64,000 nt of DNA from NCBI GenBank assembly GCA_965223835.1, contig CBDCXQ010000001.1, positions 3,038,001 through 3,102,000 of the forward strand, given 5' to 3'. The notes under the pieces are model-generated. The model did no database searches, had not been told where the DNA came from, and saw only the letters and a program-made list of their open reading frames with translations. A program made the translations under genes and the position numbers. Shown in pieces: positions 50,467 to 58,194 of this stretch. The first letter of the stretch is position 1. Each line of letters opens with the position of its first letter. The stretch is from CAVYXZ01 sp965223835 (GTDB lineage Bacteria; Chloroflexota; Anaerolineae; Aggregatilineales; Phototrophicaceae).

Positions 50467-51642
50467 ATGCTGTCATCATACCCTTTGGACATGAACATGA
50501 ACTACAGTGAACGCTTACAAATTTTCCAGCAGAAACTCGGCGAGATTGCCGATTTCGCTTTCTTCCCCATCTCCGCCGACTTACAATATTTGACCGGCGT
50601 GCCCCGTGATATTCCAACCTATGGCTGGACCATGCATCCCGGCGCGTGGCTGGAAGGCATCTGGGTTACACCCGGCCAGGAAGCAGTGTTGACCCTACCC
50701 CGCATGACGGCGGAGTTCGGTGGCCTCAGCGATTTGCAGGGTGTGCAAACCCGTGTGCTGGGGGATTGGGACGACCCGGCTACACTGGTGCGTGAAATTC
50801 TGGGTAAATTCAACCTACCTGCTAATCCGCGGGCCGCAGTCGGCGATCGAACACACGGCGAAACCCTCATCGGCTTGCAAGCAATTTTGCCGGGGGTGCA
50901 ATTCGTTTCCGGGACCAGCCTGCTGCGCCAGCAACGTATCATTAAAAGTGAAGCTGAAATCAACACCATGCGTGAGGCGGGTAAGATCACCGAGGCGGCG
51001 TTCACCGACGTAGTTAACAATCTCAAGCACGGCATGACCGAACTGGATGTCATCAGCGAAGTCAACCATCAGTTGCGGCGACATGGTTCACTGGGCGAAT
51101 CGTTCACCACCTCGCTCTATAATTCCGGCCCCAATCACCCGCTCATCTTCGGCCATCGGGAAGAAAAGTTCTCCCGCGTTTTAAATCCGCCGGTGGCGAT
51201 CCTGTTCGATTTCGGCGCGATTTACGATGGCTTCTGCTATGACTATGGCCGCACCGTCAGCTTTGGCGCACCGAACGAAGAGATGCAAAAAGTGTACGAC
51301 CTGGTTATGGCGTCCCAGGCAGCGGGGATTGCGGCGTTGCAAGCTGGAGTCAATACCACGACACAAACGGATGCCGCCGCCCGCAAAGTCATTGAAGACG
51401 CGGGCTACGGCGAGGAATTCCGGCATCGCCTGGGGCATGGCATCGGCATGGATGTGCATGAGCCGCCCTTCCTGACCAAAGGCGACGAAACGCTGCTGCA
51501 AGAAGGGATGCTGTTCACCATCGAGCCGAGCATCATGCAGTTCAATAACTTCTCGGCGCGGGTGGAGGATGTGGTCGTAGCCCGTCCCGGCGGCGGCGAA
51601 AAGCTCACCAATGGCTTCCAATCGTTGATCGTGATTGACTAA
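50467..51642 (+). CDS. M24 family metallopeptidase (Xaa-Pro aminopeptidase/prolidase type)
   Basis: This 391-residue protein has a creatinase-like N-terminal domain (about residues 1-150) and a pita-bread catalytic domain. The five metal ligands are all present: Asp248, Asp259, His324, Glu353 and Glu367. Enzymes of this type remove residues next to proline or split X-Pro dipeptides. The divergent peptide-type ABC importer makes peptide use a reasonable theme. Two further in-frame ATGs follow within 11 codons; the first is taken because it coincides with the predicted transcript start. Confidence 0.92.
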   Translation: MLSSYPLDMNMNYSERLQIFQQKLGEIADFAFFPISADLQYLTGVPRDIPTYGWTMHPGAWLEGIWVTPGQEAVLTLPRMTAEFGGLSDLQGVQTRVLGDWDDPATLVREILGKFNLPANPRAAVGDRTHGETLIGLQAILPGVQFVSGTSLLRQQRIIKSEAEINTMREAGKITEAAFTDVVNNLKHGMTELDVISEVNHQLRRHGSLGESFTTSLYNSGPNHPLIFGHREEKFSRVLNPPVAILFDFGAIYDGFCYDYGRTVSFGAPNEEMQKVYDLVMASQAAGIAALQAGVNTTTQTDAAARKVIEDAGYGEEFRHRLGHGIGMDVHEPPFLTKGDETLLQEGMLFTIEPSIMQFNNFSARVEDVVVARPGGGEKLTNGFQSLIVID

Positions 51643-51659
51643 CGAGCGAAGGCAGAATT

Positions 51660-52190
51660 GTGAGCATCAGATACGTGTTTGTCCTAAAGTGTAACCTGAT
51701 TGATGACACGCCATTACAGGTGATTGATACACTCAAGTACATGACACGTACCGAAGATTATGAATTCAACAATGCTCCAGATGCTGGTTTCTTCAAACGG
51801 AATATCTGGCGCGACTTTATAAGAGTTTCGCCTGAGCAACAATCCTCGCGAACGTATACGGGTGATATATTCATGAGCTTTCGCCGTGATGTGAAATACG
51901 TTCAGAAAGGCATTTCACACTATGTTTGGACACTATACATCAAGCAATTTCTGTATCAAGAACAGATGCAGGATTACATATGTTTTGCGAATTGGCTAGC
52001 TGAATATGCTGAGGAATTTGGATTTGTGGGTTACTTTCACTCACATGAGGAGATCGAACATGGTGACCTGCCCGCCTTTCTCTATGCTGCCAATGGCAAG
52101 CTAAAATATGTGGACAGCAGATCCCATGAAGTATTCACAATCTCAGACAGGGATTGCCTTGTTCAGAATAGCAGCGAGAGTGTTTCATGA
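51660..52190 (+). CDS. Unknown protein, first of two tandem paralogues
   Basis: This 176-residue protein is not of a family I recognise. It shares with the next gene a pattern of CNL.DD.P.QV.DTLKYM.RTEDYEFNN, TYTGD...FRRD, CFANWLA.Y.E..GFVGY, a compact domain with many aromatic residues. No signal peptide or membrane segment is seen. The start is a GTG at 51660 with AAGG upstream. Base composition is near 43-45% GC, well below the neighbours (about 60% in the M24 gene). Tandem duplication and odd composition suggest acquisition by transfer. Confidence 0.7.
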   Translation: MSIRYVFVLKCNLIDDTPLQVIDTLKYMTRTEDYEFNNAPDAGFFKRNIWRDFIRVSPEQQSSRTYTGDIFMSFRRDVKYVQKGISHYVWTLYIKQFLYQEQMQDYICFANWLAEYAEEFGFVGYFHSHEEIEHGDLPAFLYAANGKLKYVDSRSHEVFTISDRDCLVQNSSESVS

Positions 52191-52702
52191 GTACCCGCTA
52201 TGATTTTATGCTCATGTGCAACCTACGTGATGACATCCCTGCTCAGGTTGTCGACACCTTGAAGTACATGCTGCGTACCGAGGATTACGAATTTAACAAC
52301 CCGCCGAATGATCCAGCTTTCGAAACTGACTGGTGGCGAAATACATTTCGACCTTATCCAGAATATCGAAACATGAATACATACACGGGTGATGAGATAC
52401 ACATTTTTCGCCGTGACTCTAGAGGTGGTTCAAACAATTCCACTATCTACTTTTATTCTTTACAATTGCGTAGAGTAATGCATGGCGATGCTATGGAAGA
52501 ATATCTATGCTTTGCCAATTGGCTAGCACAGTACAGCGAACGGGTTGGCTTTGTGGGTTATTATCTCAGGTCATACGCAATTGATGAAGGAACTAACCCG
52601 ACTTTGCTTTACTTTATCAATAGCAAATTGCATATCGCGCAAAACCTCAAACCTAAATTCGACTCGGTTGCCGAATGGTGCGAAAAGGAACGGTTTTTGT
52701 AA
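52187..52702 (+). CDS. Unknown protein, second of two tandem paralogues
   Basis: This 171-residue protein overlaps the first paralogue by four bases (ATGA). It shares its key blocks: MSTRYDFMLMCNLRDDIP, TLKYMLRTEDYEFNN, TYTGDEIHIFRRD and CFANWLAQYSERVGFVGYY. I would put identity near 45% by eye. The central part (residues 45-85) is the most different, as might be expected for a ligand- or partner-binding surface. It has the same low GC as its neighbour. Function is unknown. Confidence 0.7.
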   Translation: MSTRYDFMLMCNLRDDIPAQVVDTLKYMLRTEDYEFNNPPNDPAFETDWWRNTFRPYPEYRNMNTYTGDEIHIFRRDSRGGSNNSTIYFYSLQLRRVMHGDAMEEYLCFANWLAQYSERVGFVGYYLRSYAIDEGTNPTLLYFINSKLHIAQNLKPKFDSVAEWCEKERFL

Positions 52703-52791
52703 GGCGCAAATGGTGCAATTATTTACGGAAATTCTTAAATTTTTAACACGACCTGTTTCTCGCCTGCTTTTCAGATAAATCGAGGCAACCA

Positions 52792-53313
52792 ATGGACGAT
52801 ATTCTCTCCAACCTCAAAGCTGTACTCGGCACCACGCCTCAACGCTGGCATAGTCTTACGCAGAATATCCCGGAGGATTTGCTGCGCCGCCAACCTCTGC
52901 CTGGTGAATGGTCGGCGCTGGAATGCCTGCTCCACCTCATTGATACGGACAGGCACGTTTTTGGTCCACGCGTCCAGGCATTCCTGGCAGGTGAGGATTT
53001 TCCTGCGTTCTTTCCCGATGAACAAGGCGCAGCGCTGGCTGACGATGTATCACCTAGGACCCTAGCAGCGGAATTCGAAACACTGCGTGCTGAGAATCTC
53101 AAACTGGCCGAAACCATTACCGCCGCTGACCTGGGCAAAACGGCGACGCATGGCGAACTTGGCGTCGTCTCGCTGAGCGAAATGCTCCATGAATGGGGCG
53201 GACATGACTTAATGCATCTGGTCCAGGCCGAACAAGCCCTGCTACAACCGTTCATCGCGGGCTGTGGCGCGTGGGAACCGTACTTCGCCAAACACGTTGC
53301 GACCCAGGATTAA
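52792..53313 (+). CDS. DinB-like four-helix protein
   Basis: This 173-residue protein matches the DinB/DUF664/YfiT-like helical bundle. The N-terminal LPGEWSALECLLHLIDTDRH provides the usual W-s..e.l.Hl.d.e segment with a metal-binding His, and HEWGGHDLMHLVQ supplies the C-terminal His pair. Such proteins often bind a metal and act in thiol- or stress-related metabolism, but the function of most is unknown. It stands 89 bases after the paralogue pair and just before RidA, where GC returns to normal. Confidence 0.88.
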   Translation: MDDILSNLKAVLGTTPQRWHSLTQNIPEDLLRRQPLPGEWSALECLLHLIDTDRHVFGPRVQAFLAGEDFPAFFPDEQGAALADDVSPRTLAAEFETLRAENLKLAETITAADLGKTATHGELGVVSLSEMLHEWGGHDLMHLVQAEQALLQPFIAGCGAWEPYFAKHVATQD

Positions 53314-53317
53314 CATC

Positions 53318-53713
53318 ATGCCTGACCGTCAAAACATCTCATCCGGCGTCAAATACGAAGATCTGGCTGGTTATTCGCGGGCGGTGCGCGTCGGCAATAT
53401 GGTCTACGTCTCCGGCACAACCGCTACTGGCGACGACGGCGAACTCGTAGGGGCGAATAGCTATGAACAGAGCGTATTCATCTTCCAGAAAATCGAACGT
53501 GCCCTTAAACAAGCTGGCGCAACATTAGCCGATGTTGTGCGCACGCGCATTTACATTACGGACCCGGACGAATGGGAGGGTCCATCACGTGCTCATGCCG
53601 AGTTCTTTGGCGACATCCGCCCGGCCAACACTCTGATCGGCGGACTGCAAATTATTGGCGACGGGTATCTGGTCGAGATTGAAGCGGAAGCCATCATCGG
53701 AGCCAGCACTTGA
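53318..53713 (+). CDS. RidA/YjgF family enamine/imine deaminase
   Basis: This 131-residue protein matches RidA, which hydrolyses reactive enamine/imine intermediates made by pyridoxal-phosphate enzymes. Motifs: YSRAVRVGNMVYVSGTT, QSVFIFQKIERALKQAGATLADVVRTRIYITD, and the C-terminal VEIEAEAIIG. The Arg in VVRTRIYITD is the usual substrate-binding residue. The ATG at 53318 starts four bases after the DinB stop; an earlier in-frame codon would overlap that gene. The stop overlaps the next gene. Confidence 0.92.
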   Translation: MPDRQNISSGVKYEDLAGYSRAVRVGNMVYVSGTTATGDDGELVGANSYEQSVFIFQKIERALKQAGATLADVVRTRIYITDPDEWEGPSRAHAEFFGDIRPANTLIGGLQIIGDGYLVEIEAEAIIGAST

Positions 53714-54711
53714 AATTCAGCATTCGGCTTAACAATGATCTACCCACGACGGACTATGTTAAACTCGCCCAGGCCGCTGAACATGCCGGATTTGATCAAT
53801 TCTGGGTGAGTAACGATCTTTTTCTGCGCAGCGCCCCCGTGATCTTGACAGCTATCGCTCAGGCTACCACGCGCATTGAAATTGGTACCTGCATCCTCAA
53901 TCCCTACAGTATCAACCCCGCTGAAATTGCGATGATGGCCGCTACGCTGGATGAACTCTCTGGCGAACGCTTTAATCTGGGTCTGGCTGCTGGAGCGGGG
54001 GATTTTCTAAACTGGATTGGCGTTGAGCAATCGCGCCCCTATACGGCTATCGTCGAAACCGTGCAGGCGCTTAACCACTTGCTTTCAGGGGAACGCGCCG
54101 CTCAAGATGGTCACTTTTTGCAGTGGAACAAAGAAGCCTACTTGCGCTTCCAACCCCGGCGACGCGTACCTATTTACATCGGCGCAATGAGTCCACGCAT
54201 GCTCCGCTCCATTGGTGAGTTCGCCGATGGCGGTTTGCCACTACTCTTTCCGCCAGAACACTACCAGAACATCATGCCTCACATCCGGGCCGGAGCCCAT
54301 GCCGTCCGGCGCGATCTGGCTGCCATTGATGTTGCGGCCTGCATCTGGTGTTCCGTCGCCGACGATCAAGCGGCGGCTGAGGACGTACTCCGTGAAAAAA
54401 TCGCCTACTACGGTCACGCCATGAGTCCGACTATTCTCCAGCAATTAGGCCTCACGCGTGAAGATTTTACACCGATTGAGCAGGCGGTCATGCAACACAA
54501 CGACCTCGCCGCTGGCAAAGCACTCGTCACCCCGGCTATGCTCAAAATTGGAATCGCTGGAACTGCCCAGGATTTAATTCAACGGCTGGAAACACTTGCC
54601 GATCTGGGTGCACAGCATCTAAGCTTCGGCCCGCCGCTTGGCCCGGACCCACTCGCGGCAATCGAAACGCTGGGGCGCGTCGTCTTGCCCTATTTTCAGG
54701 AGACTGCATGA
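53710..54711 (+). CDS. LLM class flavin-dependent oxidoreductase (first of two)
   Basis: This 333-residue TIM-barrel protein is of the luciferase-like monooxygenase type, which uses FMN or F420. Signatures: AEHAGFDQFWVSND near the N-terminus, TRIEIGTCILNPYSINPAEIAMMAATLDEL, and LGLAAGAGDFLNWIG. F420-dependent members such as methylenetetrahydromethanopterin reductase-like enzymes look similar; the cofactor cannot be decided here. The start is a TTG at 53710 that overlaps the RidA stop. It overlaps the TIGR04076 gene by four bases. Confidence 0.88.
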   Translation: MKFSIRLNNDLPTTDYVKLAQAAEHAGFDQFWVSNDLFLRSAPVILTAIAQATTRIEIGTCILNPYSINPAEIAMMAATLDELSGERFNLGLAAGAGDFLNWIGVEQSRPYTAIVETVQALNHLLSGERAAQDGHFLQWNKEAYLRFQPRRRVPIYIGAMSPRMLRSIGEFADGGLPLLFPPEHYQNIMPHIRAGAHAVRRDLAAIDVAACIWCSVADDQAAAEDVLREKIAYYGHAMSPTILQQLGLTREDFTPIEQAVMQHNDLAAGKALVTPAMLKIGIAGTAQDLIQRLETLADLGAQHLSFGPPLGPDPLAAIETLGRVVLPYFQETA

Positions 54712-55025
54712 GCCGCGACTTTGAACTCTACGATCTGCGCGTCACCGTCACCGCCATTGAAGGCCAGTCGGTGTGCGGGATGCAGGTTGGTGATTACTTC
54801 GAATTGACGGAAAGTAGTAAATTGCGTATCCCGGCAGACCAGCATTTCTGCATCTATGCGCTTAGTGCCGTGTTACCGCTGTTGCCCGCCAAACAACGCA
54901 TACTGGCTGAAAATGACTGGTTGGAACGTGATTCGCTGGTCGTCTGCCCCGACCCGGAGGAGCGGTTGGTCATGACAATCGAGCGGACCAATCGCCGCAC
55001 AATGGATAGCGATGAACTCACATGA
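54708..55025 (+). CDS. TIGR04076 family protein
   Basis: This 105-residue protein matches TIGR04076. It has an N-terminal strand pair ending in Cys (EGQSVCGMQVGDYFEL), a central Cys segment (HFCIYALSAVLP) and the C-terminal LVVCPDPEERLVMTIER, in which the CPDP block is typical. The three conserved Cys suggest metal or redox binding, but the function of the family is not known to me. It lies between two LLM oxidoreductases with four-base overlaps at both ends, implying tightly coupled translation and a shared pathway. Confidence 0.85.
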   Translation: MSRDFELYDLRVTVTAIEGQSVCGMQVGDYFELTESSKLRIPADQHFCIYALSAVLPLLPAKQRILAENDWLERDSLVVCPDPEERLVMTIERTNRRTMDSDELT

Positions 55026-56032
55026 CTCAGCGCCAGCTTAGCATTGCCTTTCAGACTGACAAAACGCCAGCAGAGTACATTGCCCTGGCCCAACTCGTGA
55101 ATCAATACCCTTTCGATGTCGTCAGTGTCTATTGTGACGCACCAAATCATCCCAGCTACGGCCCCCTGCTGCTCATGGCTCCCCACATCAAACGGGCGCG
55201 GTTGGGTCCGGCAGCAGTCTCCGCCTCCCGCATGCCGCCGATCGACATCGCCGCTAATAGCGCTCTGCTGGCAAGTATGGCACCGGGCGGGGCCTATCTC
55301 GGTATCGCTCGTGGTGCGTGGCTGGCGGATCATGGCATCACCGAGTTAGCCCGGCCTATTCAGGCTATCCGCGAAGCCATTGAGGTTGTGCAACAGTTCC
55401 TTTCCGGCGCAACCGGCGGATATGATGGGCAAGTTTTCCAACTGGCACCGCATGTCCGCGCCCCTTATCCATTACCAGAGCAAACCATGCCAATTCTGAT
55501 CGGCTCCTGGGGTCGCAAGTTGTGCGCTCTGGCGGGGGAAATCGCCGATGAGGTGAAGATCGGTGGCACGGCCAACCCCGATGTTATTCCGGTGATACAG
55601 GGCTATATCAATGTCGGTGAAGAGCGCAGACAACGCAAGCCTGATTCGGTGGGCATTGTCGTTGGTGCAGTCACGGTAGTTGACAAAGATCGTGAACGCG
55701 CCCGTGCTGTGGCCCGCCGCTCAGTCGCCCTCTACTTGCCGATTGTCGCCCAACTCGACCCGACCATTACAGTTGAGCCAGACCTGATTGAGCGGTTGCA
55801 AACGCTTGTCAACCACCATGATGAAACCGCTGCCTCACGCTTGATTTCTGATGACATGCTTGAACGATTTGCGCTGGCCGGTAACGCGGCGGACATTATC
55901 CGTCAATCTGAAGCCCTCTTTGCTGCCGGCGCCCGACGGATTGAGTTTGGCACGCCCCATGGTCTACCGCCTGAAAAAGGCATTCAGATCCTCGGTGAGC
56001 AGGTGATTCCACATCTCACAAACGGCCACTAA
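55022..56032 (+). CDS. LLM class flavin-dependent oxidoreductase (second of two)
   Basis: This 336-residue luciferase-like TIM-barrel protein is distantly related to the one at 53710. The ITELARPIQAIREAIEVVQQFLSG helix and AGEIADEVKIGGTANPDVIP are characteristic of the F420-type branch. Its first residues (RQLSIAFQTDKTPAEYIALAQLVNQYPFD) form the first strand and helix of the barrel. It ends the RidA-LLM-TIGR04076-LLM operon; the next gene starts 70 bases later behind a TATAGT (56061-56066). Confidence 0.88.
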   Translation: MTQRQLSIAFQTDKTPAEYIALAQLVNQYPFDVVSVYCDAPNHPSYGPLLLMAPHIKRARLGPAAVSASRMPPIDIAANSALLASMAPGGAYLGIARGAWLADHGITELARPIQAIREAIEVVQQFLSGATGGYDGQVFQLAPHVRAPYPLPEQTMPILIGSWGRKLCALAGEIADEVKIGGTANPDVIPVIQGYINVGEERRQRKPDSVGIVVGAVTVVDKDRERARAVARRSVALYLPIVAQLDPTITVEPDLIERLQTLVNHHDETAASRLISDDMLERFALAGNAADIIRQSEALFAAGARRIEFGTPHGLPPEKGIQILGEQVIPHLTNGH

Positions 56033-56102
56033 CCTGTGGGCAGAATCCCGCTTTACTTGTTATAGTTGCGTCGACATTATCAGAACCTCAGCGGAGCATG
56101 AC

Positions 56103-57506
56103 ATGGCTACTTATGACTACGATCTATTCGTCATTGGTTCCGGGCCAGCAGGTCAGCGGGCCGCGATTCAAGCGGCTAAACTAAACAAACGAGTCGCCAT
56201 TGCCGAGCGCAAAGCAGTGGTTGGTGGCGTTTCGGTTAATCTGGGTACGATTCCCAGCAAGACGCTCCGTGAAGCGGTGTTATACCTCTCCGGCTACCGC
56301 GAACGCGGCATCTATGGCATGGCCTACAGCGTCAAACAAAAAATCGAAATGAAGGATTTACTGTTTCGGTCCGACCATGTCATCCGCACAGAGATCGATG
56401 TAGTCCGACACCAGTTGACTCGCAATGGTGTGGAAACCATCGCCGCTGAAGCTTCATTCATGGACCCCCATACAATTCATCTCCAGGAAGTTGATGGCAC
56501 CGGGAGTCACACCGCCACCGCTGCCAATATCATCATCGCGGTCGGTACACATGCCACCAAAGACAACCAGATTACGTTTGATGGCACCAGCGTATTTACC
56601 AGCGATGATATTCTACGCCTGGACCGCATCCCCAAAACCCTGGCAATTATTGGTGGTGGCGTTATCGGGGTGGAATATGCCTGTATGTTTACTGCATTAG
56701 GCGTGCGGGTAACGCTCATTGACAAGCGCGAACGGTTGCTGTCCTTCGTTGATGCCGAGATCATTGACAGCCTGGTCTATCACTTACGTGAGAACCGCTT
56801 AACCCTGCGTCTGGGCGAAGAAGTCAGCAAAGTGGAGACCGTCGAAACCGAGAACGGTCCTCGTGTACATATCAATCTCGCCAGTGGTAAGCAGATTACG
56901 GCGGAAAAAGCACTCTACAGCATCGGACGCACCGGGGCAACCGATAGCCTGAATCTAGAAAACGTCGGCATCCAACCGGACAGTCGGGGACGGCTCTCGA
57001 TTAACAGCAATTATCAAACGAACGTCCCCCATATCTATGCTGTTGGCGATATTATTGGCTTTCCAAGTCTCGCTTCAACATCAATGGAACAGGGACGGCA
57101 GGCCGCTTGCCATGCCTTCAATGTTCCAACTTATAGCGTCCCCGAACTATTTCCCTATGGCATCTACGCTATCCCGGAGATTTCAACGGTGGGCCGCAAC
57201 GAGGATGAACTGACCCGTGCGGGCATCCCCTATGAAGTCGGTAAAGCACACTACCGCGAAATTGCGCGTGGACAAATTATTGGTGATAGCACTGGCCTAC
57301 TCAAGATTTTGTTCCACATCGAGACACGTGAGGTGTTGGGCGTTCACATTATAGGTGAAGGCGCCAGCGAACTCATTCATATCGGTCAGGCGGTGATGGC
57401 ATTCAAGGGCACCATTGATTACTTTATCAACACGGTTTTCAACTATCCGACCCTGGCTGAAGCCTATAAGACTGCCGCCTTCGATGGCATCAATCGGTTG
57501 AGTTAA
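56103..57506 (+). CDS. sthA: Soluble pyridine nucleotide transhydrogenase-like flavoprotein
   Basis: This 467-residue FAD protein belongs to the pyridine nucleotide-disulfide oxidoreductase class. SthA exchanges hydride between NADH and NADPH. GSGPAGQRAAIQAAK binds FAD, GGGVIGVEYACMFTALGV binds NAD(P), and HIYAVGDIIG binds the flavin. The redox-disulfide pair is replaced by VGGVSVNLGTIPSKTLREAV, the GTIPSKxLRE form characteristic of SthA, with even the single Cys usual in that loop changed to Ser. This fits a non-disulfide transhydrogenase. It has its own probable -10 and converges with an ankyrin gene 4 bases away. Confidence 0.9.
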   Translation: MATYDYDLFVIGSGPAGQRAAIQAAKLNKRVAIAERKAVVGGVSVNLGTIPSKTLREAVLYLSGYRERGIYGMAYSVKQKIEMKDLLFRSDHVIRTEIDVVRHQLTRNGVETIAAEASFMDPHTIHLQEVDGTGSHTATAANIIIAVGTHATKDNQITFDGTSVFTSDDILRLDRIPKTLAIIGGGVIGVEYACMFTALGVRVTLIDKRERLLSFVDAEIIDSLVYHLRENRLTLRLGEEVSKVETVETENGPRVHINLASGKQITAEKALYSIGRTGATDSLNLENVGIQPDSRGRLSINSNYQTNVPHIYAVGDIIGFPSLASTSMEQGRQAACHAFNVPTYSVPELFPYGIYAIPEISTVGRNEDELTRAGIPYEVGKAHYREIARGQIIGDSTGLLKILFHIETREVLGVHIIGEGASELIHIGQAVMAFKGTIDYFINTVFNYPTLAEAYKTAAFDGINRLS

Positions 57507-57510
57507 ATCG

Positions 57511-57912
57511 TTATTCCAGGGTCTGTAAATAAGCAACAACAGCGGCAGCCCCTTCACCGCCCTGATGAGCATGGACCAACAGCGGAATGCCATGTGCACC
57601 TGGATTGCGATGCGCGTTGGGCTGCACCGCCAGAATCGCTTTAACCAGATCAAGTTCACCGAGCATCGCCGCCGCATAGATGGTCATGTCTGCGCCCTGT
57701 TCCAGCAAATAGCGGGCGACATCGGCGCTACCAACATGGGCCGCACCTCCCAACGCCGTCTCAAAATCACCACCACCCCAGTCCCAGGCGGCATTAATCA
57801 GCCGGGGTTCCTCACCTAGCATTGCTTTGACCCGTTCCAGATTACCATGTCCCGCAATCACAAATTCCTTGACTTGTTCTGCTACAAGTTGTGGCTTTTT
57901 TTCCTCTGTCAT
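57511..57912 (-). CDS. Ankyrin-repeat protein
   Basis: This 133-residue cytoplasmic protein has about three ankyrin repeats. The first (about residues 20-50) reads GHGNLERVKAMLGEEPRLINAAWDWG. The next two are ETALGGAAHVGSADVARYLLEQGADMTIYAAAMLGELDLVKAIL and a final NPGAHGIPLLVHAHQGGEGAAAVVAYL. Ankyrin stacks bind other proteins. GAGGTG six bases before the ATG at 57912 fixes the start; a longer reading begins in sequence without support. It ends 4 bases from the convergent transhydrogenase gene. Confidence 0.9.
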   Translation of the reverse strand: MTEEKKPQLVAEQVKEFVIAGHGNLERVKAMLGEEPRLINAAWDWGGGDFETALGGAAHVGSADVARYLLEQGADMTIYAAAMLGELDLVKAILAVQPNAHRNPGAHGIPLLVHAHQGGEGAAAVVAYLQTLE

Positions 57913-57995
57913 GTCACACCTCAGAACACATGAGCGATTTAAACAACATTCTATATCATCTACAGCGGTGCAGCCAACCACAGGTAAGGAAAAGC

Positions 57996-58024
57996 TTGCA
58001 GAGCAACCTACATCGCGTTAAAAT
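57996..58024 (+). promoter_or_regulatory. Promoter of the aminotransferase leader transcript
   Basis: TTGCAG (57996-58001) and TAAAAT (58019-58024) are 17 bases apart. Transcription from about 58031 would include the leader peptide, attenuator and aminotransferase. Confidence 0.65.
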
Positions 58025-58052
58025 CCCTTAATCTGGCAACAGGGGAAAGCGC

Positions 58053-58106
58053 ATGACGCTGCTAACTCTTTTCACTATTGATAATAATCGTGCGTCGCCA
58101 CCATAG
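58053..58106 (+). CDS. 17-residue leader peptide rich in Thr and Leu
   Basis: An ATG at 58053, six bases after AGGGGA, opens a 17-codon frame: MTLLTLFTIDNNRASPP, stop TAG at 58104-58106. Codons 2-9 contain three Thr, three Leu, one Phe and one Ile. The stop lies two bases before the first strand of a predicted antiterminator helix. This placement is the layout of amino-acid biosynthetic attenuators, in which ribosome stalling on scarce amino-acid codons decides between two RNA folds. Too short for family comparison; the case rests on layout. Confidence 0.6.
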   Translation: MTLLTLFTIDNNRASPP

Positions 58107-58108
58107 GT

Positions 58109-58168
58109 TGGGGAGCTTTCTTTATTTTTCTTCGTTGACAAGCACCCCACCGGGGGTGTTTTTATTTT
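58109..58168 (+). promoter_or_regulatory. Transcription attenuator with mutually exclusive antiterminator and terminator helices
   Basis: The terminator is AGCACCCC (58141-58148) with GGGGTGTT (58153-58160) and a T-rich tail to 58168. The antiterminator is TGGGG-A-GCTT (58109-58118) with AAGC-A-CCCCA (58140-58149), nine pairs and one mismatch, which uses the same CCCC strand. A ribosome halted at the leader stop would cover 58109-58118 and favour termination; one stalled earlier would leave it free. Confidence 0.65.
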
Positions 58169-58194
58169 CCATCGTAATGCTGGAGGATGAGCGC

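Noticed and set aside
58031..58068. GGCAAC...GCTAAC in the aminotransferase leader resembles part of a SAM riboswitch core
   Set aside because: The other SAM-I elements (the GAGGGA strand and GATGAAACC loop) are absent, and the region reads better as a ribosome-binding site and leader peptide.
58078..58194. N-terminal extension of the aminotransferase frame
   Set aside because: These codons overlap the antiterminator and terminator hairpins, and GGAGG supports a start at 58195.
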